A stretch of 64,000 nucleotides of DNA. It comes from JABMQB01 sp964575025 (GTDB lineage Bacteria; Bacteroidota; Bacteroidia; Bacteroidales; Prolixibacteraceae). Below are positions 20,901 to 29,303 of this stretch, piece by piece. The position numbers and the translations under genes are program-made. Under the pieces are notes generated by a model. The model worked only from the letters and a program-made list of their open reading frames with translations, was not told where the DNA came from and made no database searches. Position 1 is the stretch's first letter. The number at the start of each line of letters is the position of its first letter. The DNA lies in the NCBI GenBank assembly GCA_964575025.1, contig CAZNPV010000013.1, forward strand, positions 1-64,000. Reading direction: 5' to 3'.

Positions 20901-21196
20901 ACCTCAATCATCCCTGCAATAACCTGGGATCAGACCGGTATGTCGAAAGAGGAGATTTTATCCGCCTGAACAATATAAAACTGGGATACCGTTTCAAAAA
21001 AGAATTCTGTGATAAGTTAGGCATACGAAATGCAACCCTTGCTATGAGCGCCCGGAAATTGATGACATTTACAAGTTATACCGGGCAGGATCCCGAAGTG
21101 GGAGTTGCAGGAGGGGATCCTTTCTGGATGGGGGTAGATAATGCCAGAACCCCACCCTCCAAAATAGTGACATTTACATTATCTGTTGGTTTCTAA
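17963..21196 (+). CDS. SusC-like TonB-dependent transporter, first copy
   Basis: A 1077-residue outer-membrane transporter. The signal peptide ends RGYAQ; then a carboxypeptidase-regulatory-like domain (ITGRIVDKADKT...) spans about 30-95, a TonB plug contains DALQGRVSGLDIISASGDPG and VLKDAASTSIYGSRGADGV, and the long C-terminal part forms the beta-barrel, ending in Phe. SusC proteins import oligosaccharides with a SusD lid. The frame opens with TTG at 17954, but ATG at 17963 begins a standard signal peptide, so I chose that. SusD follows after 9 bp. The mate SusC at 25968 is clearly divergent in sequence, suggesting a different ligand size or type. Confidence 0.95.
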   Translation: MKNIRKTIILLLLAFFSFLRGYAQEETIITGRIVDKADKTTIIGANIIEYDSEDRVVSGTTSDVNGNFVYEMVDPSNTVKVSVIGYATQTIEVDPSKPIVVELSSDDIAIGEVTITAEARTSNRLTNVAERDDASSTVKIDLVEMQDAGITSAADALQGRVSGLDIISASGDPGAGSQLVIRGLGSMSGSSPLIVIDGIPQMKVSSAQLDLSSANQEDISELVNIALQDIKSIEVLKDAASTSIYGSRGADGVLLIETHKGRMGAVQFDYTFKSSVNIQPDQIPMLNGDEYIMLQLEEWHNSQGVFDIPPEIAYDRDFDDFYNYSANTDWIGAITQTGFTQDHFFNISGGGEKTRYYTSFSYVDEGGTTINTSSKRFSTRLNLDYFLSRKLFFSIQFNYNRNAREGNVTPWGRSNVRSIAYRKAPNMSIWEYDHEGKPTGEYFSPINSYQGSGASYYNPVALAELGYDNSLSNSLQNTFILRYTINDLLTFNETVTYQYNGSKSEAYIPYNALGVDWLDMDVNQAEEGNNISSSIKTESTLSINNPFKNEDHSISGTIGWLTEQQYSEWLNIQSNKLPSVDLQDPAITGQIRYIGSGLGERRDLSGLANVNYKFKDRYLFNANFRADANSAFGINHRWVTFYGVKFGWRFASEAFLDSWDWLGNESRFIVNFGKAGRQPSDTYARFATYESTGTGVYITNPAIVPTSIQLSNMMAESVYSYDIGGELYLFNDRIYMQGQFYDKVTHDLLFTGYAIPSSSGFGSLRYLNAGKLRNTGWDFMADGTVINKRDFRLAFNFNISHNVNMFTELPNNFVTERDVSVGNGQYPKRVIEGEAIGSFFGFRYLGVWPSDEDVKAYDEEGNILVDSEGVPVPLSYLGTYNFKGGDAIYKDLNYDGVIDLNDVEYIGDSNPDYIGGFGSNLRYKNFDFSFSFHYRLGFDIVNGVAISTEGMGDRNNQSKAVLNRWRVQGQDEEGMLPRAYLNHPCNNLGSDRYVERGDFIRLNNIKLGYRFKKEFCDKLGIRNATLAMSARKLMTFTSYTGQDPEVGVAGGDPFWMGVDNARTPPSKIVTFTLSVGF

Positions 21197-21205
21197 AAGC
21201 AAATT

Positions 21206-22684
21206 ATGAAGGGTATGAAAATGAAAGTTAAATATATCGTTTTAGCAATTCTGCTTGCAGTGCAGTATTCATGCAGTGAATGGATGGAACTCCTGCCTCC
21301 CGGAGGGCTGATCAGGGAAGAGTTCTGGAAAACAAAAGAGGATGTCAATGCCGTGCTGATGGGAGCCTATGAATCGTTTGCTTCCATGGACGGAACCCTT
21401 TTCCAGTTCGGCGAGATGAGAGCCGATATGCTTACCGATGATATCAACCTGGGAGGGACCCAGCGCAATATCATGGAAGGGAATATTTATCCGGAAAACG
21501 GGATGAGCAACTGGTCCGGGTTTTATCGTATCATCAATTATACAAATGAAGTGATCAAAAATGCTCCTTTGGTACAGGAAATTGATGATACCTATACCGA
21601 CTATCAATTGAAGAGTGTCATGTCGGAGGCCTATTTTTTGCGAAGCCTGGCCTATTTTTACCTTGTCCGGATTTTTAAAGATGTGCCGCTTGTGCTGGAA
21701 CCTACTGAAAGCGATGACAGCGAGGTTTATTTTCCTAAAACGGATGGCGATATGGTACTCGATTCCATGATTCTCGACCTGGAACAAAACAGGCAGTTTG
21801 CACCCACCGAATACAATACACTGGAAGAATACAGAGGCCGGGCAACCAAAGCAGCTTACGATGCCCTGATTGCTGACATTGCCCTCTGGAAATTTGATTA
21901 CGAGAAGGTCATTAAACATGTGGAGTATATCGAAGCAAATGAGGAATATGAAATAATGCCCAATGATTTATGGTTTGATATTTTTTATCCGGGGAATTCA
22001 CTGGAGGGGATCTTTGAATTTCAGTTCGATATGGCAAACGGACAACAAAACAGTGTCTATGGAATGACACAAAGGTTAAGCTATTCCTACGACCCGAGTC
22101 AGAAAGCCTTGCAAATGTTTGCACCTGAGTACGGCGCTGCTGAACTGATACGTGGGCAGAACTCTTCCATAGCAAAATACGGAGAAGATGATTTTATTGT
22201 CTGGAAATATGTAGGCAGGGAGCCCGATGGAATTTCAGTGCGTACAGGGATTGAGCAAACCAGTGCCAACTGGATTGTTTACAGGCTGGCGGATGTGTTG
22301 CTGATGAAAGCCGAAGCGTTGTCCCAGCTTGAAAGATATACGGAGGCATTGAATATATTGAATGAAATCAGGGAACGCGCCGATGTGCCTCCCCTGACAC
22401 TGCCCAACTCAAAAATTGCTTTTGAAGATGCCATCATGGAGGAAAGAGCCCTCGAACTGGCATTTGAAGGGAAAAGATGGTTTGACCTGTTGCGGATGGG
22501 AAGAAGAAACAATTTCGCCAGGAAAGCTGACCTGATTGAGGTGATCATACAGAATGTCCCATCTACACAAAAAAGGATTCTGGCTACCAAATTAACCAAT
22601 CCGCTGGGTTGGTATATGCCCATTCAGGAAAGCGAACTGGAACACAACCCGGCCCTGGTACAAAATCCGTATTATAAGTTCTAA
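21206..22684 (+). CDS. SusD-like nutrient-binding lipoprotein, first copy
   Basis: The 492-residue lipoprotein has the lipobox QYSC (Cys23) and SusD hallmarks: AVLMGAYESF near residue 50, SEAYFLRSLAYFYLVRIFKDVP in the helical TPR region, and the closing segment LAFEGKRWFDLLRMGR. SusD proteins cap the SusC channel and bind glycan on the cell surface. The gene follows SusC by 9 bp and is followed after 110 bp by a FAS1 gene. ATG at 21215 or 21221 are nearby start alternatives. Confidence 0.95.
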   Translation: MKGMKMKVKYIVLAILLAVQYSCSEWMELLPPGGLIREEFWKTKEDVNAVLMGAYESFASMDGTLFQFGEMRADMLTDDINLGGTQRNIMEGNIYPENGMSNWSGFYRIINYTNEVIKNAPLVQEIDDTYTDYQLKSVMSEAYFLRSLAYFYLVRIFKDVPLVLEPTESDDSEVYFPKTDGDMVLDSMILDLEQNRQFAPTEYNTLEEYRGRATKAAYDALIADIALWKFDYEKVIKHVEYIEANEEYEIMPNDLWFDIFYPGNSLEGIFEFQFDMANGQQNSVYGMTQRLSYSYDPSQKALQMFAPEYGAAELIRGQNSSIAKYGEDDFIVWKYVGREPDGISVRTGIEQTSANWIVYRLADVLLMKAEALSQLERYTEALNILNEIRERADVPPLTLPNSKIAFEDAIMEERALELAFEGKRWFDLLRMGRRNNFARKADLIEVIIQNVPSTQKRILATKLTNPLGWYMPIQESELEHNPALVQNPYYKF

Positions 22685-22794
22685 GATATACGATAAAAAA
22701 AACAAACAAGGATAAACAGATGAAACGAGTTCTGATCCCGAAAGGTGTGGGGACGGGATGAGTTCCATGAGGTGAAAAATATAAATTTAAACGA

Positions 22795-24366
22795 ATGAAA
22801 AAGTCCATTCTCATATTTGGTGTACTGACCGTCCTGTTATGGCATCATTCCTGTAAACCGGAAGAATTTGTGGAACCCGGTTTTGAGGACATGATTCAAA
22901 TGTCGATCTATGATTATATCGTGGACAGTACCGATAACCGTTGCAGCAGTTTCCTGCAAATACTGGAAATGGGGGGAATTGATAAAACAATAAGCGCTTA
23001 TAATCCTGATGGAGAGGGTTATACATTATTCCTTCCGGATAATGACGCCATCGATCGTTTTATTGATCAGAGCAATCAGTTTAATTCATTGAATGAAATA
23101 TTAAACGACAAGGCTTTCAGTAGGATATTCAGCCGCTACCATGTGATCAACAAAGGCATTGAAACCAACGAATTTCCTTTTGGTGCTTTTCCGGAGCCGA
23201 CACTTTCAAAGGACTTCCTGACCGTTACCTTTGTTTTGGAAGAAGATACCGCTTACTATAAGATAAACAATCAGGCGCCTGTCGTGCTGGAAGATATAGA
23301 AGCATCAAACGGCTGGATTCACCAAATCAGTGAAGCCTTGATCCCGGTGACATTCACTACGTATAACTGGCTTGAAATGAATCCGGGGTATTCCATCTTT
23401 AAGGAAGCGGTAGATATTACCGGATTCAAAGAGGTGTTAGACCGCAGTATGAAAGATGAAACCAAAAAAGTCCAGCCCGTAACCTTGTTGCTGGAACCGG
23501 ATCAAATCTACAACCAAGGCAAAATAAGTTCACTGAATGATCTGATTGCCAAGGTAAGTCCGAACAATACAAATTATACCGATCCTGTGAATCCGCTTTA
23601 CAATTATGTGGGGTATCATGTTTTATCCGGCAACCTTTATCTGGATGATTTTGAAGGGATTATAACTAACTACAGTACCTTTTCTGACATTCCGTTAAAT
23701 ATTAACGGGAAGGGAATCGACCTGGCCATCAACAAAGCCAAGCAAGTGTTTGATACCATAGTAACAGGTACCGATACTACGTTTATTGATTATATCGGAT
23801 TTGATTATGACAACAGCAACGTGATAACCCAGAGCGGCGCTATTCATTTCATCGACCGGATCATGACACAAAAACCTCCTTCACGCTCCGATAAATATTA
23901 TCAATTCCATGAGGAGTTGTTGCTCAATGAATACAAGGAAGAGGTAGGTGAATACCTGATCGAAGATACGACGGCCCTGCAGCGCATCAACTGGGAAGGT
24001 GCCGACCTGTTTTTTGTACAGCTTGCCGAGGAATCAGGAACCGGCTGGAGCGATGATTATCTGCAAATCGATGGTGATTTTAAAATATCTTATACCATTC
24101 CCAAAATTGTTCAGGGTAAATATACGGTATACCTTCGGGCAGAAGCCTACAACGCAGAAAACGCGTTGGTGGAAGTCTTTATAGATGGAAAGAAGATCGG
24201 AGGACTGATCGACTTTACCTACGGAGGATCGGGGAATTACCCGTTTGCCCAGAAGGAGTTGGGAACCATTGATTTTATTGTGTATTCCGAACATACCATT
24301 CGAATTGAATCCCTCATACCGGGACGGTTTTTATGGGATTATATTCATTTTGAACCATATAACTAA
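22795..24366 (+). CDS. FAS1 lipoprotein with C-terminal beta-sandwich module
   Basis: The 523-residue protein has a lipoprotein signal (HHSC, Cys20). A FAS1 domain with YTLFLPDNDAI and RYHVINKG lies in the first 180 residues; a second divergent FAS1-like unit follows to about 360 (VGYHVLSGNLYL). The last 120 residues form a beta-sandwich reminiscent of carbohydrate-binding modules: GKYTVYLRAEAY, VEVFIDGKKIG, and the end FLWDYIHFEPYN. The next gene ends in a similar module. A surface glycan-binding function is inferred from lipidation, position after SusD and this module. Substrate unknown. Confidence 0.8.
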   Translation: MKKSILIFGVLTVLLWHHSCKPEEFVEPGFEDMIQMSIYDYIVDSTDNRCSSFLQILEMGGIDKTISAYNPDGEGYTLFLPDNDAIDRFIDQSNQFNSLNEILNDKAFSRIFSRYHVINKGIETNEFPFGAFPEPTLSKDFLTVTFVLEEDTAYYKINNQAPVVLEDIEASNGWIHQISEALIPVTFTTYNWLEMNPGYSIFKEAVDITGFKEVLDRSMKDETKKVQPVTLLLEPDQIYNQGKISSLNDLIAKVSPNNTNYTDPVNPLYNYVGYHVLSGNLYLDDFEGIITNYSTFSDIPLNINGKGIDLAINKAKQVFDTIVTGTDTTFIDYIGFDYDNSNVITQSGAIHFIDRIMTQKPPSRSDKYYQFHEELLLNEYKEEVGEYLIEDTTALQRINWEGADLFFVQLAEESGTGWSDDYLQIDGDFKISYTIPKIVQGKYTVYLRAEAYNAENALVEVFIDGKKIGGLIDFTYGGSGNYPFAQKELGTIDFIVYSEHTIRIESLIPGRFLWDYIHFEPYN

Positions 24367-24381
24367 TTAATTTCTTGAGGA

Positions 24382-25962
24382 ATGAGATACAAAACAGGCA
24401 TAGCAACCGTACTCGTCTTTATGACCTTACTGGGTTGTACCAAATACTGGGACGAACATTATTACGACGACACACCTGAAACAGTGGACAGAAACGTTTG
24501 GGAAGCGATCCAGGAAGATCCGGAGCTATCGGAATTTGTAAGTGTTATTAAACAGTTTCAATATGATACCCTGTTTAATACGGATAATTCATATACCATC
24601 TTCCTGCCGGATAACGAAGCCTTTAACGCATTTCAGGACACCGGGACTGTTGATACGACGCTTGTGAAATACCATATTTCCGAACAATTTATTCAGGCGA
24701 ATCTTGTGAATGGAAAAAGGCAGATCCTTACCCTGAGTAAAAAGTTTGCCTTACTGGAAAATTACGGAAGCATCACCAGACTGGATGGACTAGAAACGGA
24801 TTTTGAAAGCCCCTTGTACAGGAATGGTAAATATTATAAAATGAGCCATGTAGCGGTTCCAAAACCCAATTTGTATGAATACATTGCCCTGTCTAATCCC
24901 ATCTTAAAACGATTTATTGATGAGCAGGATTCCATCGTACTCGACAAAGAAAGAAGCCGCCCGATCGGGTTCGATGAATATGGAAATACCATTTATGATA
25001 CAGTGGCTGAAACGATCAATATGTTTGAAGAGGAATATTTCCCTATCAAGCATGAATTCAGAACCCGGGGAGCTACCCTGGCCTTTCCTGTGTCGGATGT
25101 GTATTACAATGCCCTTACCGGGATGGCACAGAAACTCGGATTGATCGATTACAATGACATACCCTATGACTGGCAGGAGAAAATTCTTATTCCGGAATTC
25201 TTGTATCAGGGGGTATTCGAAAACCGGCTTGAAGAAAATGAATTCATGAAGCAGTATGAAAGGGATTCGGTAAAACTGATGAATGTTCTGGGTGATAGTG
25301 TACCCATTAATTACACCCCTGCTGATAAAGTGATCTGTAGCAATGGATATGGATACAGCTATTCCGAATATACCATTCCGGATTCATTGTTTTTGGAAGG
25401 AACCTTACATGAAGCGGAATGGCTCATGAGAGCTTCCGGTCTGAATAAATACAGCTGGAAGAAATATGTAACAGTGAAAAGCGATGTTGCAGTTGAGCCG
25501 GTTAAATCCTTCATCGGTTCTGCTTCCGCAGATTCCGTAATGTCTCTCTCCTTACCCAGAAAATATTCGGGTCAGTTTGAAATAACATTCAGAACAAAGT
25601 GGAGTTTATTCCCCGGAAAATACCTGATGATCATACGAACCAACATGAACGTGGGTGGTTCCTACGATATCTATGTGAACGATGAATTGGTACGTACTTT
25701 CGACTGGTATGATTATACGCGGTACAGAGGAGTCTATACCAGTGTAACCGGGGAACGCGTCTACAAGGAAGGTACCTATAATTACCTGGATTGCTGGGTG
25801 GAAAGCATCTGGGAGTATGGTAAACCAGAAATTAAATTTGTTTATAAAGGCCCGGGATATTTATCCAATAACGGATTGATTCTCGACTTTATCGAATTTA
25901 TTCCGGAAGATAGCTGGGAAGGGTATGTTACCTATTTAAGGTCTAAAGAGTATAACGACTAA
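24382..25962 (+). CDS. FAS1 lipoprotein with C-terminal beta-sandwich module
   Basis: A 526-residue lipoprotein (lipobox TLLGC, Cys19). The N-terminal FAS1 domain has YTIFLPDNEAF and VKYHISEQF; the middle (about 150-350) is a second divergent unit with ATLAFPVSDVYY. The C-terminal 130 residues parallel those of the upstream gene: GKYLMIIRTNMNVGGSYDIYV, a Trp/Tyr-rich loop, then GLILDFIEFIPED. The two genes are 15 bp apart and probably arose by duplication. A SusE/SusF-like glycan-binding role is likely. The next SusC begins 5 bp downstream, so translation is probably coupled. Confidence 0.8.
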   Translation: MRYKTGIATVLVFMTLLGCTKYWDEHYYDDTPETVDRNVWEAIQEDPELSEFVSVIKQFQYDTLFNTDNSYTIFLPDNEAFNAFQDTGTVDTTLVKYHISEQFIQANLVNGKRQILTLSKKFALLENYGSITRLDGLETDFESPLYRNGKYYKMSHVAVPKPNLYEYIALSNPILKRFIDEQDSIVLDKERSRPIGFDEYGNTIYDTVAETINMFEEEYFPIKHEFRTRGATLAFPVSDVYYNALTGMAQKLGLIDYNDIPYDWQEKILIPEFLYQGVFENRLEENEFMKQYERDSVKLMNVLGDSVPINYTPADKVICSNGYGYSYSEYTIPDSLFLEGTLHEAEWLMRASGLNKYSWKKYVTVKSDVAVEPVKSFIGSASADSVMSLSLPRKYSGQFEITFRTKWSLFPGKYLMIIRTNMNVGGSYDIYVNDELVRTFDWYDYTRYRGVYTSVTGERVYKEGTYNYLDCWVESIWEYGKPEIKFVYKGPGYLSNNGLILDFIEFIPEDSWEGYVTYLRSKEYND

Positions 25963-25967
25963 TACGG

Positions 25968-28900
25968 ATGAAAAAAACATTCACGAATAGTATCGATTTT
26001 ATTTACCGTATAAAAAAAATGGCTGAGTCCAACGGTATGCTGAAATTAAGGAGGAATTATATTCAAACTGCCGAAATAAGAGGTGGTTTCAATATAAAGC
26101 AAATACACAGTGTTATGAATAATCTACCAACCTTACGTTCTGGTATAAGGATAATCCTTGTAGTATGTTTTCTGGCAGTAAATCTTTTACCGGTTCAGGC
26201 CCAGGATACCCTTACAGTGCATGGAGTTGTCCTTTCAGGAAACAATACACCGGTAAGCAATGTATCTGTAAGCATTGAAGGGTCATTTGATTTACCGGTT
26301 CTGACCAATAGCAAGGGAGCGTTTGAAGTAAAAACGACTTCTCTTGATGATTGGTTAATTATAGCTCCTTCCAGTCAGTATAAATCAAAAAGGGTGTATC
26401 TGAACAAAAGGACTGAATTAACGATTTACGTAACTGAGGAAGACCTGATATCAGGGGATGACAATTTGCTTATATTGGGGCAAAGAAGATTACGAAGAGA
26501 TATTGTATCCGCTGTTTCAGATCTGGATATCGGTACGGTCAATCAGACCACAGCCCTTTCCATTGATCAGCATATGCAGGGAAGGGTACCGGGATTGCAT
26601 GTAATAAATCGTTCCGGAGACCCGGGCAGTGGTGCGGTAAGCCTGTTAAGGGGCGTCAGTTCCCTGAATGCCAACAACCAGCCTTTATATATTGTTGACG
26701 ACATCATTCTCACTCCTCAGAATTTGTTTGGCTCCAATCTGGATGGTTACGCCTATAATCCTTTGCTGGGAATCAGTCCGTTTGATATTTCCCGAACAAC
26801 GGTTATTAAGGATCCGGCTATTACAGCGGTCTATGGCTCAAAAGCATCCAACGGACTGGTTGTAATCGAGACATTGGATCCAAGTGCAACCGCAACCTCC
26901 ATTGAAGTGGATCTGAGAAGCGGTTATTCATTGGCTCCTTCCAATCAGATCCCCCTGTTGAATGCCGATCAGCATAAAACGCTGATCAGTGAGGTTTTAT
27001 TCTCTTCAGGAATGTTTAATGAAGATATTAAGGAGTTATACCCGAATCTTTTTCTGAAGCCATCCAATGAAAGGTGGATTGATTACCAACATGATACGAA
27101 CTGGCAGGATCTTATTTTCCAGAATTCCTTCTTTAATAGTCTGAATCTCAAAGTGAAGGGAGGGGATGAAATTGCCCGGTATGGACTGTCTCTCGGGTAT
27201 ACCAACAATAAGGGGATCATAAAAACAACCGGTTATCAGGGAGTGAACCTCCGCTTTATCAGCCTGTTGAATATTTTTGAATGGTTGAAAATGAATGCAG
27301 GTGTGTCACTGAACTACAATTTGTCGGATCTGAAAGAATCAGCACGGATAAAAGAAACCAGCCCGATCCTTACCAGTCTGTCCAAATCGCCTATGTTAAA
27401 TCCGTATCAGTACGACCTGGAAGGAAATATGCTGATTACATTGGCTGAGGTGGATGAACTGGGAGTAAGCAATCCTCAGGCTGTGATTGACAATTATCAG
27501 GCACAAAACAGCAATTATCATTTTGTCGGAAGCCTGGGACTGGAGGCCACCATCAATGAAAATCTATTTTTTAAAACCACTTTTGGTTTGACCTACAATG
27601 TACTCAAGGAACAACTCTTTTTACCCAATAAAGGGATGGAACGGTACTACAACCTCGAAGCACACAATGTTTCCAAGGCTTCAAATAACGACTTAAATTC
27701 ATTTAATAACATTTCATACCTTACCTACAACAAGACCCTTGGGAAGAACCATAAACTGTTTTCAACCACCGGATTGAATATCCTGCACAATGATTTTCAG
27801 TACGACTGGGCTTTAACAAAAAATGCACATGAGAACGATGAGTACCGTATGCTCGAGGATGGAACCAACAATCTGCGTGAAATTGGGGGGCAGAACCGTT
27901 TATGGAACTGGGTATCGTTGTATGAAAATATTAGCTACAGTTTCAAGGACCGTTACCTGGTTACTGCCTCTTTGTCGATCGATGGTTCCTCACGCGTGGG
28001 TGAAAATGCGGCCAATACCTTAAAAATTGGCAACTACCCCTTTGGCCTTTTTTACTCCGGAGGAGTCGCCTGGAGAATATCAGGTGAACCATTTATGGAC
28101 AAACTGGATTGGATCGAAGAATTCAAACTCAGAGCCACCTATGGGAAGACAGGGAACGATGACATTGGCGAAGCAACCGCATCCAATTATTATACGTCGG
28201 TACGATACAATGAAACCATGGGACTCTATCCGGGAACGCTGGTTAACGATGAGCTTACCTATGAAACAGTAAACCAGTTGGACCTTGGGATTGATTTAGC
28301 CTTGTTGGGGAACCGCTTTAGAGCAAGTTTCGATCTGTTTACTTCCACAACGGATAATTTGTTGGTTTTTGTTCCTGTGGATTCATACCTGGGATTTAAT
28401 TTCCGTCCGGAAAATGCCGGGAAACTGCAAAACAGGGGATGGGAATTGAGTACGTTCCTACGCTTAATAGACAGCAGGAATTTTAAATGGGACATGCAAG
28501 CCAGCGTATCAACCTCTTCCAACGAAATTCAGGAAATCGTGGGGGATAAGTACGTCATCGATCTGGATGGAGCCCAGTTGGTTAACATGGTGGGAGAAGC
28601 TGCCAATAGTTTTTACGGATATATTTTTGAGGGAGTATTCACAACCCAGGAAGAAGCCGACCAGGCAGCCCTCATAAATGACCGGGACTTTCCATTCAAG
28701 GCCGGGGATGCACGGTTTAAAGATATTTCAGGGCCAAATGGCGAACCAGACCATGTCATTAATGAATACGACAAAACAATTATCGGGTCGGCAACTCCGG
28801 AACAGTATGGAGGCCTCGCAAATGCATTTACGTTTAAACGATGGACGTTAAGCACATTCCTGCAATTTGTCACAGGAAATGAGGTCTTTAATTATGTGCG

Positions 28901-29285
28901 GTATAAGAATGAGCAAATGAGCAACCTCTTTAATCAAAGTACGAGGATCCTGAACAGATGGCAATACGATGGACAGGTAACCGATGTTCCAAGAGCGTAT
29001 TGGAACGATCCGATCGGAAATGCTGATTTCTCAACCCGCTGGATCGAGGATGGTTCATTTTTGCGGATTAAGAATGTAACATTAAGCTACAAAATACCCG
29101 ATGAGTTTTTTGCATTTCAGAATGCAGAGTTTTACGTGTCTGCCAATAATCTTTACACCCTGACCAAATATCTGGGATATGATCCTGAATTCGGATATTC
29201 CCATTCCCAGATTAGTCAGGGGATTGACTATGGATTAACCCCTCAGTGCAGACAGTTTGTTGTTGGTGTTAAATTAGGTTTATAA
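25968..29285 (+). CDS. SusC-like TonB-dependent transporter, second copy
   Basis: A 1105-residue transporter. The first 49 residues precede a better signal peptide that begins at ATG 26115 (MNNLPTLRSG, ending PVQAQ), so either an unusually long leader is used or the true start is 26115. A carboxypeptidase-like domain follows (LTVHGVVLSGNN...), but its sequence is weak. The plug has DQHMQGRVPGLHVINRSGDPG and VIKDPAITAVYGSKASNGL, and the barrel ends VVGVKLGL. It probably imports mannan- or glucan-derived oligosaccharides with the SusD encoded 18 bp later. It shares SusC motifs but little else with the first copy. Confidence 0.92.
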   Translation: MKKTFTNSIDFIYRIKKMAESNGMLKLRRNYIQTAEIRGGFNIKQIHSVMNNLPTLRSGIRIILVVCFLAVNLLPVQAQDTLTVHGVVLSGNNTPVSNVSVSIEGSFDLPVLTNSKGAFEVKTTSLDDWLIIAPSSQYKSKRVYLNKRTELTIYVTEEDLISGDDNLLILGQRRLRRDIVSAVSDLDIGTVNQTTALSIDQHMQGRVPGLHVINRSGDPGSGAVSLLRGVSSLNANNQPLYIVDDIILTPQNLFGSNLDGYAYNPLLGISPFDISRTTVIKDPAITAVYGSKASNGLVVIETLDPSATATSIEVDLRSGYSLAPSNQIPLLNADQHKTLISEVLFSSGMFNEDIKELYPNLFLKPSNERWIDYQHDTNWQDLIFQNSFFNSLNLKVKGGDEIARYGLSLGYTNNKGIIKTTGYQGVNLRFISLLNIFEWLKMNAGVSLNYNLSDLKESARIKETSPILTSLSKSPMLNPYQYDLEGNMLITLAEVDELGVSNPQAVIDNYQAQNSNYHFVGSLGLEATINENLFFKTTFGLTYNVLKEQLFLPNKGMERYYNLEAHNVSKASNNDLNSFNNISYLTYNKTLGKNHKLFSTTGLNILHNDFQYDWALTKNAHENDEYRMLEDGTNNLREIGGQNRLWNWVSLYENISYSFKDRYLVTASLSIDGSSRVGENAANTLKIGNYPFGLFYSGGVAWRISGEPFMDKLDWIEEFKLRATYGKTGNDDIGEATASNYYTSVRYNETMGLYPGTLVNDELTYETVNQLDLGIDLALLGNRFRASFDLFTSTTDNLLVFVPVDSYLGFNFRPENAGKLQNRGWELSTFLRLIDSRNFKWDMQASVSTSSNEIQEIVGDKYVIDLDGAQLVNMVGEAANSFYGYIFEGVFTTQEEADQAALINDRDFPFKAGDARFKDISGPNGEPDHVINEYDKTIIGSATPEQYGGLANAFTFKRWTLSTFLQFVTGNEVFNYVRYKNEQMSNLFNQSTRILNRWQYDGQVTDVPRAYWNDPIGNADFSTRWIEDGSFLRIKNVTLSYKIPDEFFAFQNAEFYVSANNLYTLTKYLGYDPEFGYSHSQISQGIDYGLTPQCRQFVVGVKLGL

Positions 29286-29303
29286 TTCGAAATGATTTAG
29301 GTT

